Below are positions 25,201 through 37,200 of a stretch of DNA of 64,000 nt, one piece after another. The translations under genes and the position numbers were made by a program. Origin of the DNA: Delphinus delphis (lineage: Eukaryota; Chordata; Mammalia; Artiodactyla; Delphinidae); assembly GCF_949987515.2 (NCBI RefSeq), contig NC_082699.1, positions 79,403,458 to 79,467,457 on the forward strand, given 5' to 3'. Within the stretch, counting starts at the first letter, position 1. Every line of letters begins with the position of its first letter. A model generated the notes under the pieces. The model was given only the letters and a program-made list of their open reading frames with translations. It searched no databases and was not told the origin of the DNA.

Positions 25201-28200
25201 GTCGTAAGATAAAAACAAAAAAGATGTGTATGGCCACAAATCCTGAAGTCCTCACTCCCAGGCCCTGAGGAAGCCACGTGCCGACGGCGGCCTGTGTCGT
25301 GTGGCTGGAGGCCCTGGCGGGTACCCGCTCCGCACAGTTTCGGAGGCACCGTGTAAGACACTCCTCAAAACCCCAAGGGCACAGACCAAGCAAGGCCTCT
25401 CTGAGGTCACCGATTGTGGCCTGAAGGGGAGTTGCTCACAGAGTGGTCAGTGGCGACAGGAAGGGAACAGGTGGACGTGCAGCCAGGGCAGCTGGGGTTT
25501 GGGTGGGGCTGGGCCCTGGGGGCAGGGGATGCGGGGCAGGCGGGTGGCACTGTCTTCTGCAGTGTGAGCTCACCCTACAGAAGGGGCATCCGGGCTAATA
25601 CACGGCTCCCGCCTGCCTTTTTGATACCAGGTCACTCCCCAGGACCAAGGCGGGCCGGGCAGGGTGAGAGCTGCTCAGGATGGCCACAGTTCCTCAACAC
25701 ACACATGACCCTTCCCAGACCAGATCCGGTTTCCCACAGGCAGCTGCTGAAATGGATCCGGCAGCAGGAGGCACGAGTGACATCACTCAGAAATTCTAGG
25801 GACCTGAGGCGATGACAAAGCATCCCAGGTTTAAAAAGGGACGCCCCCAAGCTGCCTGGCCCTGAGCACCCGCCCCACCGGAGCCGGAGCCGCGTGGGAG
25901 GCCTGGGCAGGCGGCCCTCCTGTCACCTGTAGGGCCCTCTCCCTGGCTCGCCCCAGGGCGTCCTTTCCCAGGGCCCGCTCAGCTTGGTCTCCCGAGCTCC
26001 ACACCCAGTCACACCAGTGTTCTGACACTTCACTCGGCCTGTCCAAACCCAAACCCCTTTGCGCCCCACAGGCCGGACCCTGAGACGCCCTCCTCCGCAG
26101 CCCACCCTCTGCTAAGCCCTGCCGCTCCCTGGACGCTCTGTGAGCCCGTCCTGGGCCAGTGCCCTCTGGCCAGTGTCCGCCCGCCTCTGAGCCTCGGTCT
26201 CCTCAAGTTAAAAAAGGCGGCTCCAGGGCTGTGCCGCGAGACCCCCGCGGGAGGGAAGTGCTCTGCACGGCGGCCCAGGCGGCTGCGTTACTGTATGTGA
26301 ATGGGGGAAGGGAACGCGATGACACAGAAGGGAGAGAGGGGGCTCAGAGCGTGAGGGCTGGCGGGGAGGGGGTCTTAGGACGGCTCCAGGCCATACTGGA
26401 GTCTGGTTTCCAGGCCGGGGACACCCATCCTCGGGGTGGCAGTGGAGGCCAGTCCAGATGGCACGCAGTGGCCCTCCGCCTGCCAGCCTGAGGGTGACAG
26501 TGCAATCTGATCACTGTCGGTGAGCGCGGCTTCCGGGGCAGTCGCCCAGGCTGCCAGTGACGCCGTGGCGCCATCTGCTCCCGCCAGGGGCCACTGGCGT
26601 CATGCGCCTGCCTGTCAGACCCGCCCGCAGGCCTGGCCTCTGGTCGGGGCGGCAGGGCGGGGGGGGGGGGGGGGGGGGGGGCGGGTGGGCAGGGGGGGCG
26701 CGGGCAGGTTTACTCCTCTGTCCACTTCTGCTCTTACAAACATGCCAGTGCAGGGCCCCGCAGGAGTTTTACAAGCACAGGCGGCGCCTCTCCAAGTACT
26801 CTGCAGCGCTAAAACAGGCACATGAAGTAGCTGTTCGAAAAGCGGTGTGGAGGCGCTGAAAGGTTCAGCGGAAAACCCTTGGCCACCGCAGAGCAGGAGG
26901 CACTGAGCCTTCTGGAGAGCTTGCACTTCCCAGGGGTCTTCCCAAAACAGACTCAGGCGGTGAGGCAGCCCCCGCCCAGGCAGCGACTCAGACCGCCCCC
27001 ACCCCCACCCTGCCCCGCACTACCTGCCCAGGGCACGTGGTGGCAGGTCAGCAGCAGGGAAACTGCCCACCACAGCCTCCGTCTGCCCCGGTCTGGGGCC
27101 TGGGGCTCAGAAGAAGCCTGGGAGCCAGGCCTGCAGCCCAGGCTGAGCAAGGTGGCTCTGGCAGGGGGACTCGTGGCTTCTGCTCCACCGCAGGGCCCTG
27201 CTGGCTCTTGGGGCCGAGGCACAGGCCAGGCCCAGTGGAGCCCCATCAGAGCCCCCGCCTGGGAGGACCCCCGCCAGGTTCCAGGCCAAAGCATGTGAGG
27301 GGGTGGGTCCCAGGGTTGGGCCCTCTGGGTGGGCAGACCTTAGACCTGGGAGGAAGTGCTTGGCCCCGGGGTTCCAGGGAAGCAAGGTGTGCCTGCTAGA
27401 AGGCCCTGCCCCTGGGGCTCGGGAGCTGGGCAGGGCAAGGCTCTCCCCAACGAAGCCTGGGATGGATCAGGCACCCCAACCAGGGGCTGATGTTGTCCCA
27501 GAGAGGCCGGCAGCCAGGAGGCGGGGGGGAGCCCCCGCCCCCTCCCAAGGAGGCCTGCACTTTCTCGCTGGAGTCAAAGTTCTGTCGACTCCGGAGTAGA
27601 AAATTTATTTCTTTAATTATCATTCACCTAAGTGGGCTGCTGGTCCACAGGCATTCCCACAGCTGGGAGCAATCCACCTTCCTTATAGCCAAGAATCGGC
27701 CACCCGTATGGGGGTCCAGGCAGCTGGTGCTGTGTTGGGCCGGCCTCATGCCCCCAGGACAGGCTGCCCTGTGGTCTGTGCTCCAAACCCCACCTCCCTG
27801 CCCCGACCCTGAGGCGGGAGGGCTGAGCCCCAGGGCTGCCCCTTGGCAGCCAGCAGGCTAGTCAGCAGGGTATGGGCAGCTGTGGCCTGCAGGGGCGGGT
27901 CAGCAGGGAGGAACCCCCCCCCACCCCTTCCTCACCTAATTGCCCAGAGGCTGGAGGGCTGGGGGGAGATGGGTGGGGAAGGCCAGGGCGCTACCCTGCA
28001 GCTGTCCTGTCCCTGCTGCTCTGTCTGAGCGGGGAGGTGGGATTCTGCGGAGCTCAGCACTTGGAGGGCAGCGGGCTCAGCGTGGCATCCTCCCCGGGGA
28101 GAAGTGTCGCAGCCCCCTCCCCGGCCAGCTGCCAGCTCAGGCGGCAGGGCCGTGCCCCACAGTCCCTAACGCCGGCCCCTCCCACCTGCTCTGACCGCAC

Positions 28201-31200
28201 CCCGGGGCAGCAGCCGGCTCAGACCCGGGGCCCAGCGCCCAGCAGGCTGCTCGAACGTGGGGCCCCGCGATGCCTGTGGGCAGGCTGAGTCCAAACCCGC
28301 TTCTTCCTCTCAGCCTCCAGGCGCCTCTCCTCCGCCTGGATGCAGGCGTGAGGGATGCGAGGGGACGCAAGGAGCCCAGGTGGCGGGTGCAGCCCCGTCC
28401 CACAGGCCCACCGGCCCATTTCGGATCAGGCTCACGTGCAGCCCAGGGTCCCGGCGAGGGCCAGGACAGCCCCAAACCACAACCTGTCCAGCCCAAGGGA
28501 GGACAGCAGGGAGCGGAGCGGGGGTCCTGCCTGCTGGGCCGGTCGTGAGGGTGGGGTGGGGGGGGCTCGGGCATAGCTGGGGCCAGAGGTCGGGCCCACG
28601 GAGAGGCTTGGTCCCTCGGGCCGCCGGATGGCCACTCCGCCGAGCGGCCGCTGCAAGCCCTGTGCGTTTCTCTGGATGTCTGGGCACCCACGGCCCTGTC
28701 CAGCCCGCCAGCAGGCCTGGCTGCGGCAGCCCTGGGAGGGGCCTGGCTCAGGGGAAGCAGCAGGCTGGAAGCGGCCATGGACAGAGGAGGTCTGAGGTCC
28801 CTGCCCTCTGAGATGCCCACAGCTGCGTGTGGGCCCCACAGACTACGAGCACACGTGCTACGGGCCCGCTAGGCAATCCGGGTGGGACAGCAGATCTACC
28901 CGCCTTGCCTCAGGGCATCCCCTGACCCAAGGCGGCAGCCCCTCGGGGCTGAGTCTCACCAAGGCCCCTGAGGAGGCCCAGCCAGGCCTCTGCACCTGCT
29001 CCTCCACCACCAAGCTCCCGAGGTCAAGGCAGAGGCCCTGAGAGGTCACACAGCCCAACCCCTCTAGGTAGGAAACTTCCTCCAGGCAGGCGCAGAGTGC
29101 CTGTCCTGGGGAGCCCGGGGCACCTGGCCTGGAATTAGGCAGCCAGGCGCCCCAGGCCAACAGACAGAGGCCCTGGGAGAAGAGAGGGAGGGCTTCCAGG
29201 AGGGTCACCCGCGCCCTGCCTCCTCCCTGGCCCGGGCCTCTTCTCCCTCCTGCCCCTTTGGGCGGGTCGGGCTGGGGGCTGGGGTAGCTGGGCCTGTGCA
29301 ATCCCCGTACCACCTGCAGCCTCTCCTCGTTTTTCTCCCTTTTCGACAGCAGAGAAAAAGAGTAAAACTGGACTGAAACCAAACTATTTTTCTAGTTAAT
29401 GTGCACAATAAGCAAATCCAAAGCATCTCCTTCTCTGCGGCCTGTTTCCCAGGCTGCGGAGGCGCACGTGGTGGTGGCAGCCTCCAGGCACAGCGGGGCG
29501 TTGCCAAAGCAATTAGGCACCGCAGCCCCAGGTGTTCACTCGCCCAGGCCGTGTTCACCATACCCGGCTCACCTCCTTTGTCCAGGAGCAAAACACAGAA
29601 AATCAGAGGCGGCTTAGCCAAGCAAGAGGCAGGGGCACCCAAGCCGTCCCTGGGGGGCCTCCCCATCGTGGCCACTGCCAGCCTTGTGAGGGGCAATTGC
29701 TGAGGCTCTGCGAGCAGGAGTGAAGTGGCCCTGGGGCTGGGGCGCTGTCTGGGAAGCCCTCGCTTGGGCCGGGCCGGCTCCGGGAGAGCCCCAGGCCTGG
29801 GGCCTCAGACAGGTGGCCAGCCTGGAGCAACCGGCGCACGCACAGCCCTCACCCGCCAGGAGCCTCACCTGCGCGCAGGAGGGGCCTGCTGCCCCCGTCG
29901 CCGCCGGGCCGGCCGTAGGTCTTGGAGAGCTTGTTGGCCGACACCTTGTAGAGGACGCCTCCGATACAACGGTAGCCTTTGTTCCGCCACCGAGGGGAGC
30001 CGGGCTGGGCTTTCCCACCCGCTGCAGCAGTACGCAGGCCGTTCAGCACCAAGGACCTGCAAGGACAGGGAACGCCTGTCAGCCCAGCCCCAGGGCCCGC
30101 GGTCGCGGAAACCTGTCTCCCGCCCTCCACTGGCACAGGAGGGGGCACCCTCAACCCCACCAACCAGGCTGGGACTGAGCCTCCCCCTCCGACACGCACG
30201 CCTCTGCGACACGGCTTCGAGGGGGCTCCTTTGTGCCCTGGGCGCTTGCACTAAGGTGGCCCTGAGGGTCTACTCTAAGGCCTGTGGCCATCACCACTGC
30301 CCGGGAACACCTCCTGGGCGCTGCCCCAGTGGTGCCACCCCGGCTTTGGGAAGGCCGTGCTGTGGGGTCAGCAAGCTCCACTGCCCACCCTCCCTGCCTC
30401 TCTTCCATTGCACGGAGGGCCCTGCATGGAGACTGGGAGGGGACAGGCTCACAGACCCTGCTCCCGCCGGCAAGCTGTGGCAGGGGAAAGACTGAAGTCT
30501 CCTCGAGGTCAAAGGCTGGCAGAGGACTGAGCCGGCTGTCCTGGGGTTAGCGGACGCCCAGGCCAGCCCAAGGGCAGACAGGTCGGGATAAGTCCCCCGA
30601 CAGACACACAGCGCGCAGCGGCCACACACACCCTGACTCAGGTCCCACAGATGGTGGGCCTGCAGCTGCCCTGGTGGACCTGCTCCCCCGAGCTGCCACG
30701 AGGGGTCCAAGGCCCTCCCGCTGCCCAGGGCCTCAGGGCTCCAGAAGGACTTGGCCTTGCACCGCCCCCCAACCCCGTGCGTTTCAGCAGGAATCTGTTT
30801 ATGCAACTTGAGCTTAATTCCCTATGAGCTCAGATTCTGCTAATCACGCTGTCCCCACCCAGTGTACGTTCGGGCCCCACTGGCAAACCTGGGCAAGGGA
30901 GCACCAGCTGTCGCGTGAGCATCACCTCTACCCGAAGATGGCCCCCAAGGAGCAGGGGGGCGGCGCGTGAGGAGGGTGGTCCTACTGCAGGCAGTGCCAC
31001 CAGCAGCAGCCCGGGGCCCAGCAGAGGAGCCGGCTGAAGCCAGGGCCCGTCCTGGGGCACACACGGCACCCTCCCTCTGGGTTCTCCAAAGTGCTCCCGC
31101 TGAGGCCCCTTCCCCTGGGAGCATATGAACCCCAACTCCACCTGGGCAGCAGCACACCCTTTCCTGGCTCCCTAGGGCCAGGGAGGGGGCCCAGACCTGG

Positions 31201-34200
31201 GTCTGAAGTGCAGACGGGACGCGGCAGGCCTCCGGGCCCACCCCTTGGCCCCCATCTCTCCATCTGCGAGTTGGGGGTCATTCTCACCAGCCGAGTGAGC
31301 CGGGTGCTGGGGACCTGAAGCAGCACCATGAGGCGGGAAGCTGAGGAGGCCCGCCAGAAAGCGCACAACCCCGTTTCCCCTAATTAAAACTTAAGTTCAC
31401 AGAGACCGATCTTGGAGCGAAGGACTCCTGCCAAGGGTCCTCGGCAGCCCGGCTCACGCTGGCCGTGCCGACAGGCTCCAGCTGCCCTCTCACGGGGCAC
31501 GTGGGCATCCTCTGGGGGAGGAGCCAGACCTCCAGGCTCTCCCGGACCTTGGGACTGCAGATCTACCCGCCTTGGCCTCAGGGCATCTGCATGTTCAGCG
31601 GGCACCTGCCCTGTCCCCTGGGCTCACACCAAGGCCAGGTGGAGGTGTGAGGAGGGGGCAGGGCTGGGTGGGGTCTCCGCCCCTCACTGCAGAGCGCTGT
31701 CAGCCTTGGGAGCCCGGGGCCCTCTGCAGGAGCTGTGGCTGCTGCCCGAAAGGCACAGCTTGGCCTGAGCCCTGATCTCCAAGGTTGAGAGCAGAGCCCA
31801 GGCTGGTGGTCACCACAGCTCACTTAGCCCGAGGCTGAGAGGCCCCCGACAGCCCCGGCCCCCAGCCCCGCACCATCCCGAGCCCTCAGAGGTCTCCCCG
31901 CCCACAAACCAGCCGCCCTTTCATCTGCCAGCCCCGGGCGAGGCGCAGCGTCGGGGCCCCCCCACTCCGCAGCCCCCATCTGTGCACCCAGGGTCGCCCC
32001 CAGCGCGCCGGCTGCTCGTGGCACTCAGGCCCTCACCGTGGGGCGGCTGCTCAGGGACAGCCCCCCGCCTCCCGCACAGGCTGTGCATCGCAATCGTGTG
32101 ACTGCGCTTGCCAGGAACAAAGACGCGCTCAGCCGCCCCTCCCATTACCAAGGGCACCCCCTCTCCCACCTGCCTCTCCCTCCGCCCAGGGCGCTGGCCC
32201 CCATCAAACGTGAGAGAGAGACGGTGGGGAGGAAGGGAGTCAGGCCCTTCAAGAGGTGAGGAAGCTCCCCACCGGTGGGCATGCGCTCCTGGCTGAGGCT
32301 GGACAGGGACAGACCACCGCCCCCAGAGGCAGCCACGCAGGCGACGCCGTGGGCCGTGGGATTCAAGCGGCACGTGGCAGCCCAAGGAAGAGAAGGCCCC
32401 GCCCAGGCAGGACCCAGCAGGGTGGAGGCCGGCAGGTCCTGGGGCCAGAAGGAACTGGAAGCTTCAGGGCAGAGCGTGTGCCGGACCCCTCAGGCGGCCC
32501 CCGCCCAGGGCCTGCGTCCCACAGCTCTGCACACAGAGAAGCCTCAGTCTGGGGCTGTTGTTGGCCACCCCCACCCCCAGGAGAAGTGGCCCCGTTAATC
32601 GCTGCCTTCTGCGATTTGCTCTTACTGCTACGACGCCCATCTCAGGTGACATTCCTCTCTCGGGACAATGTTGATTATTCTTATGGATGAACACGACCAA
32701 CCGATCCATCCCCTTTCCGACCCGAAAAGCCATGCCCCTGGGCTCTGGTGCAGTGGTGGGGCAACTGCGGGCCTCCGGGAGGAGCGGAGGCGCAGCAGGC
32801 CTCCTGCTCCGAGGCCCCGGCTCTGTGCTCACAGTCTGTGCTCACACCTGGGCCCAAGGACCCCGCGTGCCTGGGTGCAGGGCTGCAGCACGAGAACAGC
32901 CCTGGAGCCACAGCTCCCTGGGGCACCCCAGGAGCCTGGGAGCCAAGCTGGGAGAAGCTGCACTCCCAGATGGTGCCCTGGGGCTGCCTGGGGGAGGTGG
33001 ATGCACCCAAAGAACTCGGGGAGGGCTGGCGAGGGCTGGGGAGGGCCCCCAGCCCGTGGAAACCGGCCCGGCCTGCAGTCTCGCAGAGCCGCCTCTGCCC
33101 CTCCCTCTCCCGCTGGTCCCGCTGACTTTGGACCTGTGGCCTGGCAGATGCCGGGCAGGCGGGAACTGGAACAGTGGGCTGGGCACCCCCCCCCCCCCGC
33201 CGCCCCAAACACCTTGTAGCCTTTCATTGCCGTGGGTGTCACAGCACTCCAGTAAATTGTTACCCTAATGGAGAGGACAGCCTTTGGAAACGAACTGTAT
33301 TGAGAAGAGGGGATAAAATTAATGAGATAATAGCAGGGCCAAGGACCCAGAGAACGCGCCTGCCCTCGCAGCAAGGGCCTGTAATTCCTTTTCTACAACA
33401 GGAGCCTCAGATCTAAAGGCTGCTCCCATCCGTCCGGCAGGCCCATGCCGCCAGGAAATTTCATTAAGGCTGGAAAATAGGAAAGGTATTAAGCGAGGAT
33501 AATGAAGGCCGGGGAGGGAACCTGCCTTAAGATAGTCCTTTTTCTCGCCTTTGTGATGGGAGGCATGAACTTTCCCTTCAAATCCATTTCTAATCCATTT
33601 GAAATACTACAGCAAATTATCTTTCCTTCAGCCCGAAAGCGGCCAGCCAATTTACTCCGAATAGCAGTGACAATGCCCCAGGATTTATCACCATAACCTT
33701 GACTACTCTGGGGTGAGGGCTGGGCCTCCCCTCGGCCCCCTGGGGGCCACGAAGGACAGGTGGGGGGGAGATAACGTTTTAAATGAAAAGCGGCAGTAAT
33801 GGGGAGAAAGACACACACGCCACAAAAGTAGGTTTAAAAAGAAAAGCAGCCGTGTGTCCGCTGCCTGGGGAGCAGCTAGAAACTTCTAGGCCCAAGGCCA
33901 TCCAGGAACTCCAAGGGGCTCTGCCCTCTGAGGCCCCTCTCACCTGCTGTACCCAGGAAGTGAGTAGAAAGTCCCAGGGAAAATGGACCCCGAGAGATGG
34001 GGCATCAGGGTCTGGGTAACACAGGAAAGCTCTCCCCAGGGAGCCAGGATGAGCGTGACAAAACCTCTGCTCGGCCTGCGGGGCGCACTGCCGGCACTGG
34101 CCGACTGCCCAGCCTGCCAGGGCTCCCCCACTCCCCAACGGTTTCAAAGGCTGGCCCTGGACACCCAGGCTCCCTGCACGCTCCCTGGCCACTGCCCAAG

Positions 34201-37200
34201 CAGGTCTGTGCAGCCCCCAACACCATGCGCAGGGCGCCCCTGCTGCGGGTCCGCTTCTCGGGCTGCACGGCTGAGACGGGCCCACCCAGAGCATCCTGGG
34301 CTAAGCAGCCTGGCAGCCTGGGGCACAGGTGTGCGTGCACGGAGTGCCAGGCAGACCAGCACCTGAACGCCACGCACCTCACCTGCCCCAGCGCACCCAA
34401 GACCCTGGGCCGAGGACAGGCAGCCTGCCAGGCCACGTCACCTTAAGGCCCACAGAGTGGCTCCTCCTAACGGAGGGCATGGTCAGGTGCAGGGAGGCAA
34501 GGGGCAGGGAGCCGGCCTGGCCCTGGAGACCCTGGAAGCAGCCCCAGCCTCCAGGACACCCTGGGCAGGGCGAGCCTCACCCTGGAGCTGTGCCCGGGTG
34601 CCCAGGCCTCCTCGCCAGGCCCACTGGCCTTTAAACTGACACGGCCTCAGGCCGCCAGCACAGCCCCGCGGGCTCCTCCTCGGCTGTCACTGCTCAGGTG
34701 GGATGGCAGGACCACACTGGAGCTGAAGGGGCCCCGCTCCGGCGTACCCACTCCTGAGGGCTCCAGGCCTCTCAGCACCCAGTCCTAAGGCAGCCTGGCA
34801 CAGGCCCCGTGGACCCAGAGAGGGTGGGACAGAGCCTGCTGGGGACAGGGCCAGGCCCAGGGAGCCCGCGCCTGGACAAGTTGCTGGCGGAACTGGCGGC
34901 TATGCTCCAGGAAGGCCCCTCAGACACAGAGCGCTTCGCTGGTACCTTCCTTCCAGTCCCCACAGTCTGCTCCCCTCCTCCACACGCCCCGCACGCCCCG
35001 GGATGGGGACGCAGCCCGGACCTCTGTCACTGGTACCGAGGAAGTGGCCCTCTCGCCCCAGAGGCAGTCTGGGGTCCTGCCCTCATTCACGGCTCCCTGG
35101 TGGGGTCCCCATCCCATCAGTTGGTTTGAAAGCTGCACATCTGCTCGAGCTCCCTGCGCTCCACCTGCCCCCCCTGCAGGCGGGTCTCTCGGGCCCTCAA
35201 CGGCCACTGCGACCCCCCTTGAGCCAGGCCTGTGCACGTGCCATCCCTGTGCCTGTCACACAGGTCTACCTGGAGACCAGGTCAGACGTCAGGTCCCTGG
35301 GAAGCCTCCCCCAAACCCCGACGGCACAGGGCTGTGTCATACCTGGGAGCGGGCACCACGGGGCGGGGGCCGTGCCAGTGAGCGGGGGCTCCAGTGACCC
35401 GTGCTGGGTGAATGCACACCAGGAGGGAGGCTGGGGGGCCACCCGGGTCCCGCACACCGGGATGCCCTGAGGTGTGAGGGGAGACACACAGACGGGAGAC
35501 CTCGGTGGGTGGGAGACAGGACACGTGGGGCACTTACACCAGGAGAGGCCCCTGGGCTCAGCTGGAGGGACTGAGGCCGGGGCTGGGCAGTGCAGGGCCA
35601 GGAGGCGGGCAGGCTGGCCGGGAGCAGAGAAAACAAGTGGGGAAGCATTTTTCAGGAAGTGGAGCGGCTTCCACGCAGCTCCAGGCAAGCGGGGAGTGCG
35701 CCGTCAGCAGAAGGGGCACCCGGGGAGGCGGCTGCGCGGCGAATCCCAAGTAGGTCAGGCTCAGCCGCTGCCGCCACCGTGACGGCTGCAAACTGCTTAA
35801 GCGGGCTTTCCACGGAAACGCTGACGGCCTGGCTCCCCGCCACAGGCTGCGCCCTCCCAGCTGAGGCCTCACTCGGGGTCCTGGCCGTCGTGCAGGGCAT
35901 CCTGTCACGCAGGTGCTGACAGAACGTTCTGGGTTCTGGGGGCGAGGGACAGAGGCCCTCGGGGGCTAGGGTCCAGGAGGGGTGGCAGGGCAGGCTCCCG
36001 GGAGCCAGGGACTCAGCGGATGTACGGACGGACGGACGGACGGTGCGGGCCTCAGGATGACTGGGGCCACCTGGCTTCCTGGGACCCTCCTCCCGGCGTG
36101 TGACGTGCTCCTCCTGCGTGTGGCCCCGGCCACCCTGGGGCAGGGGTGAGGTGATGGCTCGGCTTCCCAGGACACACCTGCTCGCAGTGGATGCGGGGCT
36201 ACGGGTCCGGGTGGGAGCTGAGGCCTGAGGGCCCTGGTGGGTCGCGACAAGGACAGGACAGCCCTGGAGAGAGCTGGCCGGCCCAGGGCACAGGCTGAGC
36301 ACTTGAGGGTGGAACTGCGGGGGCGGGGGGTGCAGGCAGGGGGCTGGCTGCCACGGGCCCCCCTGACCCAGCAGGACACCTAGGCGTCGTCTCTGAGGGT
36401 GCCTCTCCTTCCCAGGGGGTCCCCGCTAATGAACAGAAATGATTCGGGGCGCCCCTGGCCAGCCGGCATCTGGTGGGCAACACTAATCGTGCTGCCCGCA
36501 GTACGAGCGCCGGGGCTGCGTGAGGGGGGCTGGCTTGTTTTATGTGCTCACATCTATTCAATTGGTATTTCGATCAATGCATGCATTACAAGCTTTCCTT
36601 TTAAGAGCCTAGTAAACAACAAAATAGAAAGTAAAATTCTCCATAAAATGACACTTTTAAAAATCCATTTCAGCTGAAGCTATTGGTGTTTTGTATGTTA
36701 GCTGCAAAAAACAGGTTATTATTGGGCCTTAATGGCCCCACTCCAGAGGGCAGAGTTCAGCTCGCTGGGCTGAGGGGCTGGGGGAGCCCAGGATCAGGCA
36801 GCCAAATAGCTGGTGTAGCCCAGGGCGGGACCTCGGTCCTCTGCACCCAAGGGTCGCCTTCCATGCTGGGCTGTCGCCCAGGGCTCCCCTGGCCCCTGAC
36901 GGCTGGTGAGGGGCAGGGCGGGCCCTTCCTCTGCTCCCTCGGCCCCTCCCATGTCGCTCTCTCTTGCCCACCAACTCCTCCCGCCCCCCCATCCCGGCCC
37001 TCACCGGCTCACTGTGCCCGTGAACTCCAGCCCACCCATCCCAGCCCTCTCCCGCAGGGCTGCATCGGCGAGGCGCTCCACGTGGGCAATAGACAAGGGA
37101 AGGCGGCTCAGGCAGTAGAGCGCCAGCCCCAGGTTCTCTGGCTCCCTGAGGACACCCCTGAAGGAGCCCTGTGCCAGTCGCCTGGCTCGTCCGGTCTCCG

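Larger units (their letters stand above)
24393..29868 (-). other. ZC3H3: ZC3H3 5.5 kb intron
   Basis: GC-rich intron with one SINE (24680-25035), a MIR-like fragment near 26140-26290, a 23-base G run, and small AT-rich islands near 27595 and 29310. No other gene recognised. Confidence 0.85.
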
